A stretch of 64,000 nucleotides of DNA, taken from assembly GCF_027497235.1 (NCBI RefSeq), contig NZ_CP114902.1:5234001-5298000 (forward strand), read 5' to 3'. The number at the start of each line of letters is the position of its first letter. Within the stretch, counting starts at the first letter, position 1. This DNA is from Micromonospora sp. WMMD1128. Lineage in GTDB: Bacteria; Actinomycetota; Actinomycetes; Mycobacteriales; Micromonosporaceae. Made by a program: the position numbers and the translations under genes. The notes below the pieces were generated by a model that searched no databases, was not told the DNA's origin, and was given only the letters and a program-made list of their open reading frames with translations. Positions 1 to 8,177 of the stretch are shown here, in pieces.

Positions 1-2
1 CT

Positions 3-308
3 GTCCGGCCCCGGAAGGCCAACCACGCTCTGGAACTGGGGGCGCGCCTCGACACCTCACGGCTTCCGTCCGTCATCGTCGGGCGGCGGGCTCAGGTGCA
101 CATCGATCTGGCCGCAGCCGCGTTCATGTCGTCGACAGACAGGTCCACTGCGGTGCTGCATTTGTTGAAAGCCGAGCGGGTAGCCGCCGAGACGGTTCAT
201 GCGAACGTCCAGGCGCGGGCCATCCTGCTCGACCTCATGACCAGGGAAAGGCGAGCGGCAACCCCCGGGCTGCGACCCCTCGCACAGCGGGCCGGCCTGC
301 TGACATAG
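3..308 (+). CDS. possible partial STAS-like domain protein (5' end outside window)
   Basis: The frame is open from the left edge to a TAG at 306-308, so the N-terminus is missing. The pattern VHIDLAAAAFMSSTDRSTAV followed by a short helix and a VRRVLDL-like segment (ARAILLDL) weakly resembles the second half of STAS anti-sigma-factor antagonists, where the conserved phospho-accepting serine follows the F-hydrophobic strand. No partner kinase is visible. It could equally be a decayed gene or a chance frame. Downstream, 309-451 holds no convincing gene. Confidence 0.3.
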   Translation, partial: VRPRKANHALELGARLDTSRLPSVIVGRRAQVHIDLAAAAFMSSTDRSTAVLHLLKAERVAAETVHANVQARAILLDLMTRERRAATPGLRPLAQRAGLLT

Positions 309-451
309 CAGGTCAACCTCGCAGCTCTTGCGTGCGACCTGTCGGTCCATCGCCTGTCGATGATCTGACATCGGGTGGGCGAAGCGCCCGACATCTACCG
401 GTTCCCCGCCTGTGGTGGCTTTCGCAGGGCCTGCCTCGCGGTTAGCTTGCC

Positions 452-3400
452 GTGGTGGGGGATCTTGAGCAAGGCATCTACGAGCACCTGATCACGCAGG
501 AGCTGGCGAAGCGGATCCAGGGCGTTGACCGCTCGCTCGTCCAGGACGAGAAGCTCGACCCGGCCGACTCGCACGACGTACTCGCCCGCCACCTCGCCGC
601 CCTCGCGCGACGTGCGCTACTCGCGGTCGGTGGCGGGGAGAGCAAGCTCGCCCGGCAGGTGGACCTGGCGAACCGCATCGCCGCGCACATCGCGCAGGCC
701 GAGCCTCGTGCCGTCAGCACCGACGACCAGGTGGCCGACGCTCAACGCCTGCTGCACGCCATCGCCGCCCCACCCATCCCGCCGGCCGCGCCGGTCTTCC
801 CGATCCGCCCCTCCACGCCGCTGTCCACCGGCGCGCTGCTCGTCAACGGCCGGCACCAACCGCGGATCGGGCACGAGGTCAGCCACGAGATGGCCTCGGC
901 GGACGCGGTCGACCTGCTCTGCGCCTTCATCAAATGGCACGGGCTGCGCATCATCGAGCCGGCGATCACCGATCTCATCGCCCGGGGTGGCCGCGTCCGG
1001 GTCATCACCACCACGTACATGGGTGCCACCGACCAGCGGGCGCTCGACCGGCTCGCCGAGCTGGGCGCCGAGGTCAAGGTGTCCTACGAGACGCGGACCA
1101 CCCGCCTGCACGCCAAGGCGTGGCTGTTCCGGCGCGACAACGGCACCACCACCGCGTACGTCGGCTCGTCCAACCTGTCGAAGGCCGCGCTCGTCGACGG
1201 CGTGGAGTGGAACGTACGCATCTCGAACCTGGAGCAGCCGCACGTCATCGACACCTTCGAGGCGACGTTCGCCGACTACTGGCACGACTCGGCGTTCGAG
1301 ACGTACGACCCGGCGAGGGACGCCGAGCGGCTGCGCGTCGCGCTACGCGGGGAGCGCGCCGACAACGCACCAACCGAGATCGCGAACCTGGATGTCCGGC
1401 CGTTCCCGTACCAGCAGGAGGTCTTGAACGACCTCGACGCCGAGCGGGTGGTACACGGGCGCTGGCGGAACCTGGTGGTGATGGCGACCGGCACCGGCAA
1501 GACGGTGGTGGCGGCCCTGGACTATCGCCGGCTGCAACGGGCCGGGCACGTCGACTCGCTGCTCTTCGTCGCGCACCAGGAGCAGATCCTGCGGCAGAGC
1601 CGATCCGTGTTCCGTCAGGTCGTGGGTGACGGCAGCTTCGGCGACATGCTGGTCGGCGGCGAGCGGCCACGGCAGGCACGGCACATCTTCGCCTCGATCC
1701 AGTCGCTGCACCGGCAGGAGATCGACCCCGAGGCGTACGACATGGTGATCGTCGACGAGTTCCACCACGCCGAGGCACCCACGTACACGCGGCTGCTGGA
1801 GCGGCTTCGGCCGCGCGTACTCCTGGGATTGACGGCGACCCCCGACCGGAGCGACGGCGGCGACGTGCGCCGGTGGTTCGACGGTCGCGCGTCGGTGGAG
1901 TTGCACCTGTGGGAGGCGTTGGAGCGGCAGTTGTTGGCGCCGTTCCAATACTTCGGGCTGCACGACGAGGTGGATCTGACGCGGGTGCGATGGAAGCGCG
2001 GGCAGGGCTACGACAAGGCCGATCTCGACGGCGTCTACACCGGCAACCACGCCCGGGCGCGGCTCATCCTGCAAGCGGTCCACCGGATCGCCGACGTGGG
2101 ACGGATGCGGGCGCTCGGCTTCTGCGTCAGCATCGGACACGCCGAGTTCATGGCCGACTGGTTCACCAGGCACGGCGTACCGGCGGCGGCGGTGACATCG
2201 ACGCGCGATCGCGGCGAACGACACACGCTTATCGACCGGTTCCGTAAGCGTGAGCTGCGGGTGCTGTTCACGGTCGACCTGTTCAACGAGGGCGTCGACC
2301 TGCCGATGGTCGACACGATCCTGATGCTGCGGCCCACCGAGAGCGCCACGATCTTCCTTCAACAGCTCGGCCGCGGGCTGCGGCTGGACGACGACAAGCC
2401 GTGCCTGACCGTGCTCGACTTCATCGGCGGCCAGCACGCCAACTTCCGCTTCGACATGCGGTGGCGGGCGCTGGCCGGGGTGAGCCGGCGGGCCGTCGAG
2501 GCGGCCGTACGCGAGGACTTCCCGTCGCTGCCGAGCGGTTGCCACATCGAGCTGGACCGGGTAGCGAAGGAGATCGTGCTCGCCAACCTGAAGTCGGCGC
2601 TGCCGACCTCGAAGAACGCGCTGGCGGCGGAGCTACGGCAGCTCGGTGATGTGAGCCTGTCCGACTTCCTGCGGGAAACCGGCCTGGAGATCGAGGACGT
2701 GTACCGGTCGTCTGCTGTTGGCGGCTGGGCGGGCCTGCGACGCCTGGCCGGTCTCGATCCTGCACTTGGCGGCCCGGATGATCGTGACCTCGGTCGGGCT
2801 TTCGGTCGGATGCTGCATGTTGATGACGTCGATCGGCTGGACCTCGTCTGCCAGGTGGCGGCGGGTCGATCGCCCGCCGGCGGACGGCTGTTGGACATGC
2901 TGCACTTCAGCCTCTGGGGGCCGGCGGTGCCGTTGGCCGAGCGCGATGCGCGGCTCAAGCGGCTGTGGGCGGAGCCGGCGCGCTGCGCGGAGCTGCGGCA
3001 GGTCGCGGCTGTGCTGCGCGATCGGATTCATCGGGTTACCGAGCGGCCGGCTGCGGAGCGGGTGCCGCTGCGGGTGCACGCCCGCTACAGCCGGAACGAG
3101 GCGTGCGCTGCTTTCGGCATGGCGAACCCGGGTTCGCTGCGTGAGGGGGTGAAGTGGCTGCCGGACGAGAAAGCCGACCTCTTCTTCGTCACGCTGGTCA
3201 AGTCGGCGGAGCACTACTCCCCAACCACGATGTACGCGGACCGGGCCATCACCGAACGGCTGTTCCAGTGGGAGTCACAGAGCACCACGTCGGCGGGGTC
3301 GGCGACCGGGCGACGGTATGTCAACCACGTAGCGCAGGGATCGACGGTGCACCTGTTCGTGCGCGAGACCAGAATCGCCGATCGCGACCTTGGCGCGCCT

Positions 3401-3529
3401 CCGTACCTGTACGCCGGGCCGATGACGTACCAGGAGCACAGTGGCGACCGGCCGATGCGGATTCTCTGGGAGCTGGGGCATGCGCTGCCTGCTGACACGT
3501 ACGCCGCCGCCCGGACAATCGCGGCGTAA
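452..3529 (+). CDS. PLD-like nuclease / SF2 helicase / DUF3427 protein
   Basis: A 1025-residue three-part protein. An N-terminal phospholipase-D-type nuclease half carries HAK near residue 218 and GSSN near 235. An SF2 helicase core follows, with Walker A GTGKT near 345, a DEFH box near 433, TATP near 460 and the arginine-finger motif QQLGRGLR near 636. The C-terminal third corresponds to the DUF3427 region of this family. The GTG start directly precedes the family-typical N-terminus GIYEHLITQEL. Such proteins are presumed to cut and unwind DNA and are frequent in defence or accessory islands; no biochemical role is certain. It is the first gene of a same-strand run ending at 6521, with 85 bp before the glycosylase. 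Confidence 0.9.
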   Translation: MVGDLEQGIYEHLITQELAKRIQGVDRSLVQDEKLDPADSHDVLARHLAALARRALLAVGGGESKLARQVDLANRIAAHIAQAEPRAVSTDDQVADAQRLLHAIAAPPIPPAAPVFPIRPSTPLSTGALLVNGRHQPRIGHEVSHEMASADAVDLLCAFIKWHGLRIIEPAITDLIARGGRVRVITTTYMGATDQRALDRLAELGAEVKVSYETRTTRLHAKAWLFRRDNGTTTAYVGSSNLSKAALVDGVEWNVRISNLEQPHVIDTFEATFADYWHDSAFETYDPARDAERLRVALRGERADNAPTEIANLDVRPFPYQQEVLNDLDAERVVHGRWRNLVVMATGTGKTVVAALDYRRLQRAGHVDSLLFVAHQEQILRQSRSVFRQVVGDGSFGDMLVGGERPRQARHIFASIQSLHRQEIDPEAYDMVIVDEFHHAEAPTYTRLLERLRPRVLLGLTATPDRSDGGDVRRWFDGRASVELHLWEALERQLLAPFQYFGLHDEVDLTRVRWKRGQGYDKADLDGVYTGNHARARLILQAVHRIADVGRMRALGFCVSIGHAEFMADWFTRHGVPAAAVTSTRDRGERHTLIDRFRKRELRVLFTVDLFNEGVDLPMVDTILMLRPTESATIFLQQLGRGLRLDDDKPCLTVLDFIGGQHANFRFDMRWRALAGVSRRAVEAAVREDFPSLPSGCHIELDRVAKEIVLANLKSALPTSKNALAAELRQLGDVSLSDFLRETGLEIEDVYRSSAVGGWAGLRRLAGLDPALGGPDDRDLGRAFGRMLHVDDVDRLDLVCQVAAGRSPAGGRLLDMLHFSLWGPAVPLAERDARLKRLWAEPARCAELRQVAAVLRDRIHRVTERPAAERVPLRVHARYSRNEACAAFGMANPGSLREGVKWLPDEKADLFFVTLVKSAEHYSPTTMYADRAITERLFQWESQSTTSAGSATGRRYVNHVAQGSTVHLFVRETRIADRDLGAPPYLYAGPMTYQEHSGDRPMRILWELGHALPADTYAAARTIAA

Positions 3530-3614
3530 ACAGATGACAGGGGCCGGCGAGCCATTACCCCGGTCGTTGATCGAGCTGACACAATCGCCAAGTTGTCAGC
3601 CGGTAGGAGGCGGC

Positions 3615-4418
3615 GTGGGCTTCGACTCACTCATGACCGACCACCCGGGGTGGCGGTCCGTCTATGGTCGCCACGTGCGCCTCCTGACCGCGGACAACGA
3701 AACGTCTTGGCTGGTCGAGGCGCATGGGCAGGAACTGACCTGGACAACGCTCTCGGGAGATGACCCGACGCCGGCCACAGAGGTCTTCCGGCTTTCCTTA
3801 TCGGCCCGGTCGCAGGCCACGGTCCTTGACGCCTCCTTGGCAGAGCTCGGTGACGTAGCTAGGCTCCGAAACCCGAGCCTCTGGGACGCACTGGCCACCG
3901 CCATCGTCCGTCAGGTCATTCGAGCTGGGCAGGCACGGAAGCTTTATCGCGAGTTCTGCGACCGCTTCGGACCCACCGTCGCACGATCCGATGAGACGGA
4001 CATCCGCGCTTTCCCATCCCCGGAGCATGCGCTAACTCTGAGCGATGGTGATTTCACTGAGAGTGGGATGGCCTTCAAGCGCCGACCACTGCGGCACGCG
4101 GCTGAGGCATTCATGGCACGTGCCGAACAGTGGACGGGCCTTGCCCCATCGGTCCTGGTCAAGGAGCTTCAGACCATCCCCGGTGTTGGGCCGTGGAGCG
4201 CTGGCGCTGCCGTGGCCGACTGGAGCAACGACTGGACCCTCTATCCCTACGGCGACCTGGCCGTGCGCACCTGGGCCCGCCACGCCGACCCTGGCACCGC
4301 CTGGCCCGCTGACGACTCGACGTTCGCGGCACATTGGCGGCGGGTGACCGGTGACCAACTCGGCGCGTACACCCTCCTCACGCTCGCTTTCGGATGCCGG
4401 CAGGTCGGAGCAGTGTGA
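3615..4418 (+). CDS. HhH-GPD (AlkA-like) DNA glycosylase family protein
   Basis: About 267 residues. The helix-hairpin-helix is clear (LQTIPGVGPWSAGAAVADW near residues 184-202), and the GPD-type catalytic aspartate follows in YPYGDLAVRTWA near 213, as in AlkA/OGG-type base-excision glycosylases. The GTG at 3615 was chosen because AGGAGG lies at 3605-3610; ATG at 3633 is the alternative. The N-terminal half lacks an obvious known domain. The 3' end lies inside the radical SAM frame, so translation of the two is probably coupled. Role inferred: removal of a damaged or modified base. The lesion cannot be deduced. Confidence 0.82.
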   Translation: MGFDSLMTDHPGWRSVYGRHVRLLTADNETSWLVEAHGQELTWTTLSGDDPTPATEVFRLSLSARSQATVLDASLAELGDVARLRNPSLWDALATAIVRQVIRAGQARKLYREFCDRFGPTVARSDETDIRAFPSPEHALTLSDGDFTESGMAFKRRPLRHAAEAFMARAEQWTGLAPSVLVKELQTIPGVGPWSAGAAVADWSNDWTLYPYGDLAVRTWARHADPGTAWPADDSTFAAHWRRVTGDQLGAYTLLTLAFGCRQVGAV

Positions 4419-5865
4419 ACAACCGATCCTCGGCAGCCGGTCGGGGGCCCCGCTCGATCTGCTCTTGGTAAACGCGCCGCTGCGAGACTACGCCTTGCGG
4501 CCACGGGTCAATGACTTCACGCTGCCGGTCCTGGGGATGGGATACATCGCCACGGCTGCAGCGGCTGATGGCTTCAACGTGGGGGTTCTCGACGGTGAGG
4601 CGTCGGGTCTCGGCATCGAGCAGATCATCGGAATCATCGACGAAGCGGCACCACGCTGGGCGGGCTTCAATCTCCTGGCGCCGACCTACGAATTGAGCGC
4701 CCGCATCGCCGCGGGGATCGATCCGGCCATCCACGTGATGGTGGGCGGTCACCAAGCCAAGGCCATGCCGCAGGCGGTCATCGGGGATGATCGGTTCCGC
4801 CAGCTTGAAGCGCTCGTCGTGGGTGAGGCGGAGAGCCGAGTCGTGGAGCTGCTGCACGACCGCGGCCACCGGTCGCGACTGCCCGGCGTCATGTGGCGCG
4901 ACCCGATTCTCCGAACGCCGGTGACGGGCGGCATGCCCGGCTCGATGGGACACCTGGCGCCGGACATCAACGCGCTGCCCTTCGTCGACCGCCGATTCTT
5001 CGCCGCCGACCCCTACCAACCGGCGGGCGGTCCTCTGGAAGCGGCAATGGTGGGCGCTCGGGGATGCCCATACGACTGTTCCTTCTGCGGCGCGGCGGTC
5101 AGCGCGAATCCTGATGTGACCATTCGGACCCGGGACCCGATGAACATCGTCGCTGAGATGGACCAGTTGCATGCCAGCTTCGGGGTGACCGCCTTCCGGT
5201 TCGTCGACGACCTTTTCCTCGGCTACGAACGGTTCATCCGCCGCTGCATGGCGGCCTTCACCGAGGTCGACGTGGGCAGTCGGTACATCTGGGACGCGAC
5301 CGGCCGGATCAACGTCCTGGCCCGCGCCGACGACGCGCTTGTCGAGACCTTGGCGGCTAACGGCTGCCGCGAGGTGGCTCTGGGCATCGAGTCCGGTAGC
5401 GAGCGGGTGCTGAACCACATCGGCAAGCGGATCAACCCGGACTTGACACGGCAGGTGGTACGCCGACTCACGAAGGCCGGCATCGGAGTCAAGGGCTACT
5501 TCATTCTCGGCTTGCCGACCGAGACCCGCGAGGAGTTGGACGCCACGGTTCGGCACGTCCACGAGTTGTGGGAAATCACCGATGACGCGCCGGGTCGGTT
5601 CCGGGCCAGCGTCTTCGAGTTCCGCCCATATCCGGGTACACCCGAGTGGAACCGGCTGCTCGCTACCGGCCGTTACGACCCGGAGCGGCTCCTGGACTAC
5701 GCCGCGGTCGACCTCACCGACAACGGACTGGACGAAGCAATGCGGGAGCGGGATGAGTTCAACTTCTCGGTCAACCTCCAGTTCGGTGAGGTAGCGGTCG
5801 CATACGTTCGGCAAAAGCTGGTCGAGCTGGCTCGGGCTCAGCATGATCGGCTGGTGCGGTCGTGA
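4351..5865 (+). CDS. radical SAM protein with N-terminal B12-binding-like domain
   Basis: The [4Fe-4S]/SAM motif is GCPYDCSFCG (CxxxCxxC, Cys near residues 239, 243 and 246). Later barrel motifs are FRFVDDLFL, GIESGSERVL and GYFILGLPTET. The first 200 residues have the Rossmann-like layout of B12-binding radical SAM enzymes, but the DxHxxG cobalamin-ligand motif is not evident (VGGHQA instead), so corrinoid binding is uncertain. The start is unclear: GTG 4351 overlaps the glycosylase by 68 nt, yet family similarity begins near LDLLLVNAPL (4453), so a later non-standard start is possible. It ends in a 4-nt GTGA overlap with the kinase. Reaction unknown; methylation or another difficult C-H modification is typical of the family. 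Confidence 0.82.
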   Translation: MTNSARTPSSRSLSDAGRSEQCEQPILGSRSGAPLDLLLVNAPLRDYALRPRVNDFTLPVLGMGYIATAAAADGFNVGVLDGEASGLGIEQIIGIIDEAAPRWAGFNLLAPTYELSARIAAGIDPAIHVMVGGHQAKAMPQAVIGDDRFRQLEALVVGEAESRVVELLHDRGHRSRLPGVMWRDPILRTPVTGGMPGSMGHLAPDINALPFVDRRFFAADPYQPAGGPLEAAMVGARGCPYDCSFCGAAVSANPDVTIRTRDPMNIVAEMDQLHASFGVTAFRFVDDLFLGYERFIRRCMAAFTEVDVGSRYIWDATGRINVLARADDALVETLAANGCREVALGIESGSERVLNHIGKRINPDLTRQVVRRLTKAGIGVKGYFILGLPTETREELDATVRHVHELWEITDDAPGRFRASVFEFRPYPGTPEWNRLLATGRYDPERLLDYAAVDLTDNGLDEAMRERDEFNFSVNLQFGEVAVAYVRQKLVELARAQHDRLVRS

Positions 5866-6521
5866 CCGGCCTGTTCGTCGTTGTCGACGGTCCGAGCGGA
5901 GTTGGGAAAACCACCATCGCTGCGCTGCTCGTCCGGCTCCTCGCCGATGAAGGTTGGCCGGTGCACCCAACGAAGGAACCGAGCAGTTCGGCGCTCGGCC
6001 ACACCGCCCGTCACGGCACAGACGAGTACCACGGCCTGGCGCTCGCGTGCCTCGTCGCCGCCGATCGTTACCATCACCTGGAGACGGAAATCCGGCCAGC
6101 CCTCAGGGCCGGGAAGGTCGTCGTCTGCGACCGCTACCTGCCCACCTCGCTGGTGCTGCAACGACTCGACCGGGTCGAAATCGACTACATCTGGCTACTC
6201 AACCGCCATGCCGATCGCCCTGATCTGACCATCATCCTCACCGGTGACCCGACCCGGTCCCGGACTCGCGCGGCGGAGCGCGGAATTCACAGCCGCTTTC
6301 ATCGGGGCGGACCGGAGGTGGGCCGGCAGGAACGTGACCTGTACGCGCAGGTGGCTACCGAGCTGAATGAGGCCGGCTTCCGGGTGCACGTGCACGACGT
6401 CGGAGAGCAACTCCCGGGCCAGATCGCCGCCGCGCTGCTCGGTGAGATAAGGCAAACCCACGCCGATGTGTCGGATGCTCAGACCGCGACCGCCGACGCT
6501 GACCTGATCAGTGAGTCGTAG
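5862..6521 (+). CDS. thymidylate-kinase-like P-loop nucleotide kinase
   Basis: 219 residues. Walker A is GPSGVGKTT at residues 9-17, a DR(Y/F)-type motif CDRYLPTSLV lies near 87-96, and a basic lid is rich in Arg near 125-145. These match the dTMP kinase superfamily (Tmk-like), though divergence from housekeeping Tmk suggests a different nucleoside monophosphate or a modified substrate. The GTG start overlaps the radical SAM stop by 4 nt, so the genes are translationally coupled. Its 3' end overlaps the convergent CYTH gene by 43 nt. Being coupled to a radical SAM enzyme and a DNA glycosylase suggests work on an unusual nucleotide. Confidence 0.8.
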   Translation: MTGLFVVVDGPSGVGKTTIAALLVRLLADEGWPVHPTKEPSSSALGHTARHGTDEYHGLALACLVAADRYHHLETEIRPALRAGKVVVCDRYLPTSLVLQRLDRVEIDYIWLLNRHADRPDLTIILTGDPTRSRTRAAERGIHSRFHRGGPEVGRQERDLYAQVATELNEAGFRVHVHDVGEQLPGQIAAALLGEIRQTHADVSDAQTATADADLISES

Positions 6522-7036
6522 CTTTCCGTGCTGCGTTCCAACTCAACACCGAGGGAGCGGGCGAACCGATCCAACTCCGCCTGCACCTGCCGCGCCGGCT
6601 GGCCGCTGCTGTCCATCACCTCGATCTCGAAGAAGGCTCCGAGCCCGTCCACCTCGTCCAGGCAGAGCACCATGTCGTCGAGCCGGGCGGTACGGCGGGT
6701 CTTCACGATCCGTACCGTCGGGTAAAAGCCCATGGCCAGGATCGCCGCGTGCATCTCGCGGCGGCCGAGCACCTCGGTCTCGTGTTCCTGGCAGGCGAGT
6801 TCGTTGTCGAGCGGCGTCTTGACGCAGAACAGATGCCGACCGTTCTGGGTACGCAGCCGGGCGAAGGCCCTGCCCTGCTTGCTCTGCCCGTAGCTCCAAC
6901 CGTTTGCCGCATATGCCTGGTCGTCCTGGTGCGATGCCGCTGAAAGGTCGACTCCTCGGACGGCGAGCGCCCGGATCAGCGCGGCGGGCTCTGTGACCCG
7001 ATACTTGACCTCGATCTCTCGGATGCCGTCGGTCAT
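6479..7036 (-). CDS. CYTH domain protein (class IV adenylate cyclase / ThTPase-like)
   Basis: 185 residues. The ExExK signature is at the N-terminus (REIEVKYRV), followed by the alternating charged strands of the triphosphate tunnel (RLRTQNGRHLFCVKTP, HETEVLG, KTRRTARL, CLDEVDGLGAFFEIEV). The family hydrolyses or cyclises nucleoside or organic triphosphates with Mg2+. The ATG at 7036 has AGGGAGA about 6 nt upstream. It converges on the kinase gene and overlaps its end. Whether it makes cAMP or acts as a phosphohydrolase cannot be told from sequence. Confidence 0.82.
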   Translation of the reverse strand: MTDGIREIEVKYRVTEPAALIRALAVRGVDLSAASHQDDQAYAANGWSYGQSKQGRAFARLRTQNGRHLFCVKTPLDNELACQEHETEVLGRREMHAAILAMGFYPTVRIVKTRRTARLDDMVLCLDEVDGLGAFFEIEVMDSSGQPARQVQAELDRFARSLGVELERSTESYDSLIRSASAVAV

Positions 7037-7297
7037 CCCGTCTCCCTGGCTGTGGGCCACCGCGTACCGGGCGTACTCAACCACAACGGCGATCTCGCCG
7101 GATGACGACACCCCGAACCGCCAATAAACGTGCGAAACCGCAGCACGTGACGACGGCCGAGCGCGCGGTAGCCTTTGCACCGGAACTCCAATTCCCGGCT
7201 CAAGAGATGTGTCGCAGTAAGGGCCGGGGACCCGCCCCCACGTGCGGGAGGAGAGGGCGACAGTCGTTGCACGCTGCCCATCTCCAGGAGCACAACC

Positions 7298-8125
7298 ATG
7301 GACCTCGGCCTCGGCCTCCCCATCAGCGATCCGCGCCGCCTCACCGACTGGGCACGACGCGCCGAGTCGTGCGGGTTCGACACGCTCGCCCTGCTCGACC
7401 GGCTCGCCTACCACAATCCCGAACCGCTCGTCGCGCTGTCCGTGCTGGCCGGCGCCACGTCACGGATCCGGCTTCAGACGGAAGTGCTGCTCGGCCCGCT
7501 ACGCGCCACCGCCATGCTGGCCAAGCAGGTCGCCACGCTGGACGTGATGTCCGGCGGTCGGTTCACGCTCGGCATCGGCCTCGGCGGTCGGGAGGACGAT
7601 CACGCCGCCGCCGGCACGCCCCTCGCCGCTCGGGGCCGGCTGCTGGAGGCCCAGCTCACCGAGTTGCGCCGGATCTGGCGCGGCGAGACCTTCCGGGGCA
7701 CGACCATCGGCCCGCGACCGGAGACGCCGGCCGGGCCACCAGTCCTCATCGGCGCGTTCGCGCCCGCGGCGCTGCGTCGGGTCGCCCGGCACGGTGACGG
7801 TTTCCTCTGCGCGGCACCGCTCGCGTGGGCCGGCAGGTTGGTACGCACGGTCCACGACGAGTGGGCCGTCGCCGGGCGCGGCGGCCGGCCCCGGCTCGTC
7901 TGTCAGGTGAACGTGGCACTCGGCGCGGCCTTCGCATCGGCCCGCTCGGCCGTCGCCGCCTACTACGGCCGCGACGACTGGGGCGTGCCGATCTCCGATC
8001 CGCGCAAACTGGCGGACACCGTTGCCGCGTACCGTGACTTCGGCGCCGACGAACTCGTCCTCTACTGCTACGCCGACGACCCGGCCCAGGTGGATACGCT
8101 CGCCGGCGTCCTCGGCCGCGCCTGA
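7298..8125 (+). CDS. LLM-class (luciferase-like) flavin/F420-dependent oxidoreductase
   Basis: 275 residues with a bacterial-luciferase-like TIM barrel: MDLGLGLPISDP at strand 1, then IRLQTEVLLGPLR, MSGGRFTLGIGLGGREDD and PPVLIGAFAPAAL. The F420/FMN-binding glycine segment is present. The ATG at 7298 has CCAGGAG 7 nt upstream; longer frames to the left lack an SD and protein similarity. Monocistronic; substrate unknown. Its end faces the MMPL gene across a strong hairpin. Confidence 0.85.
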   Translation: MDLGLGLPISDPRRLTDWARRAESCGFDTLALLDRLAYHNPEPLVALSVLAGATSRIRLQTEVLLGPLRATAMLAKQVATLDVMSGGRFTLGIGLGGREDDHAAAGTPLAARGRLLEAQLTELRRIWRGETFRGTTIGPRPETPAGPPVLIGAFAPAALRRVARHGDGFLCAAPLAWAGRLVRTVHDEWAVAGRGGRPRLVCQVNVALGAAFASARSAVAAYYGRDDWGVPISDPRKLADTVAAYRDFGADELVLYCYADDPAQVDTLAGVLGRA

Positions 8126-8137
8126 ACCATGGGGGTG

Positions 8138-8169
8138 CCGCCCCGGCGAGAGCCGGCTCGCCGGGGCGG
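8138..8169. terminator. bidirectional hairpin terminator
   Basis: A perfect 13-bp stem (8138-8150 with 8157-8169) with a 6-nt loop lies between two convergent genes, the place expected for a shared terminator. No U-tract is present, which is usual in actinomycetes. Confidence 0.6.
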
Positions 8170-8177
8170 ACCACCTG

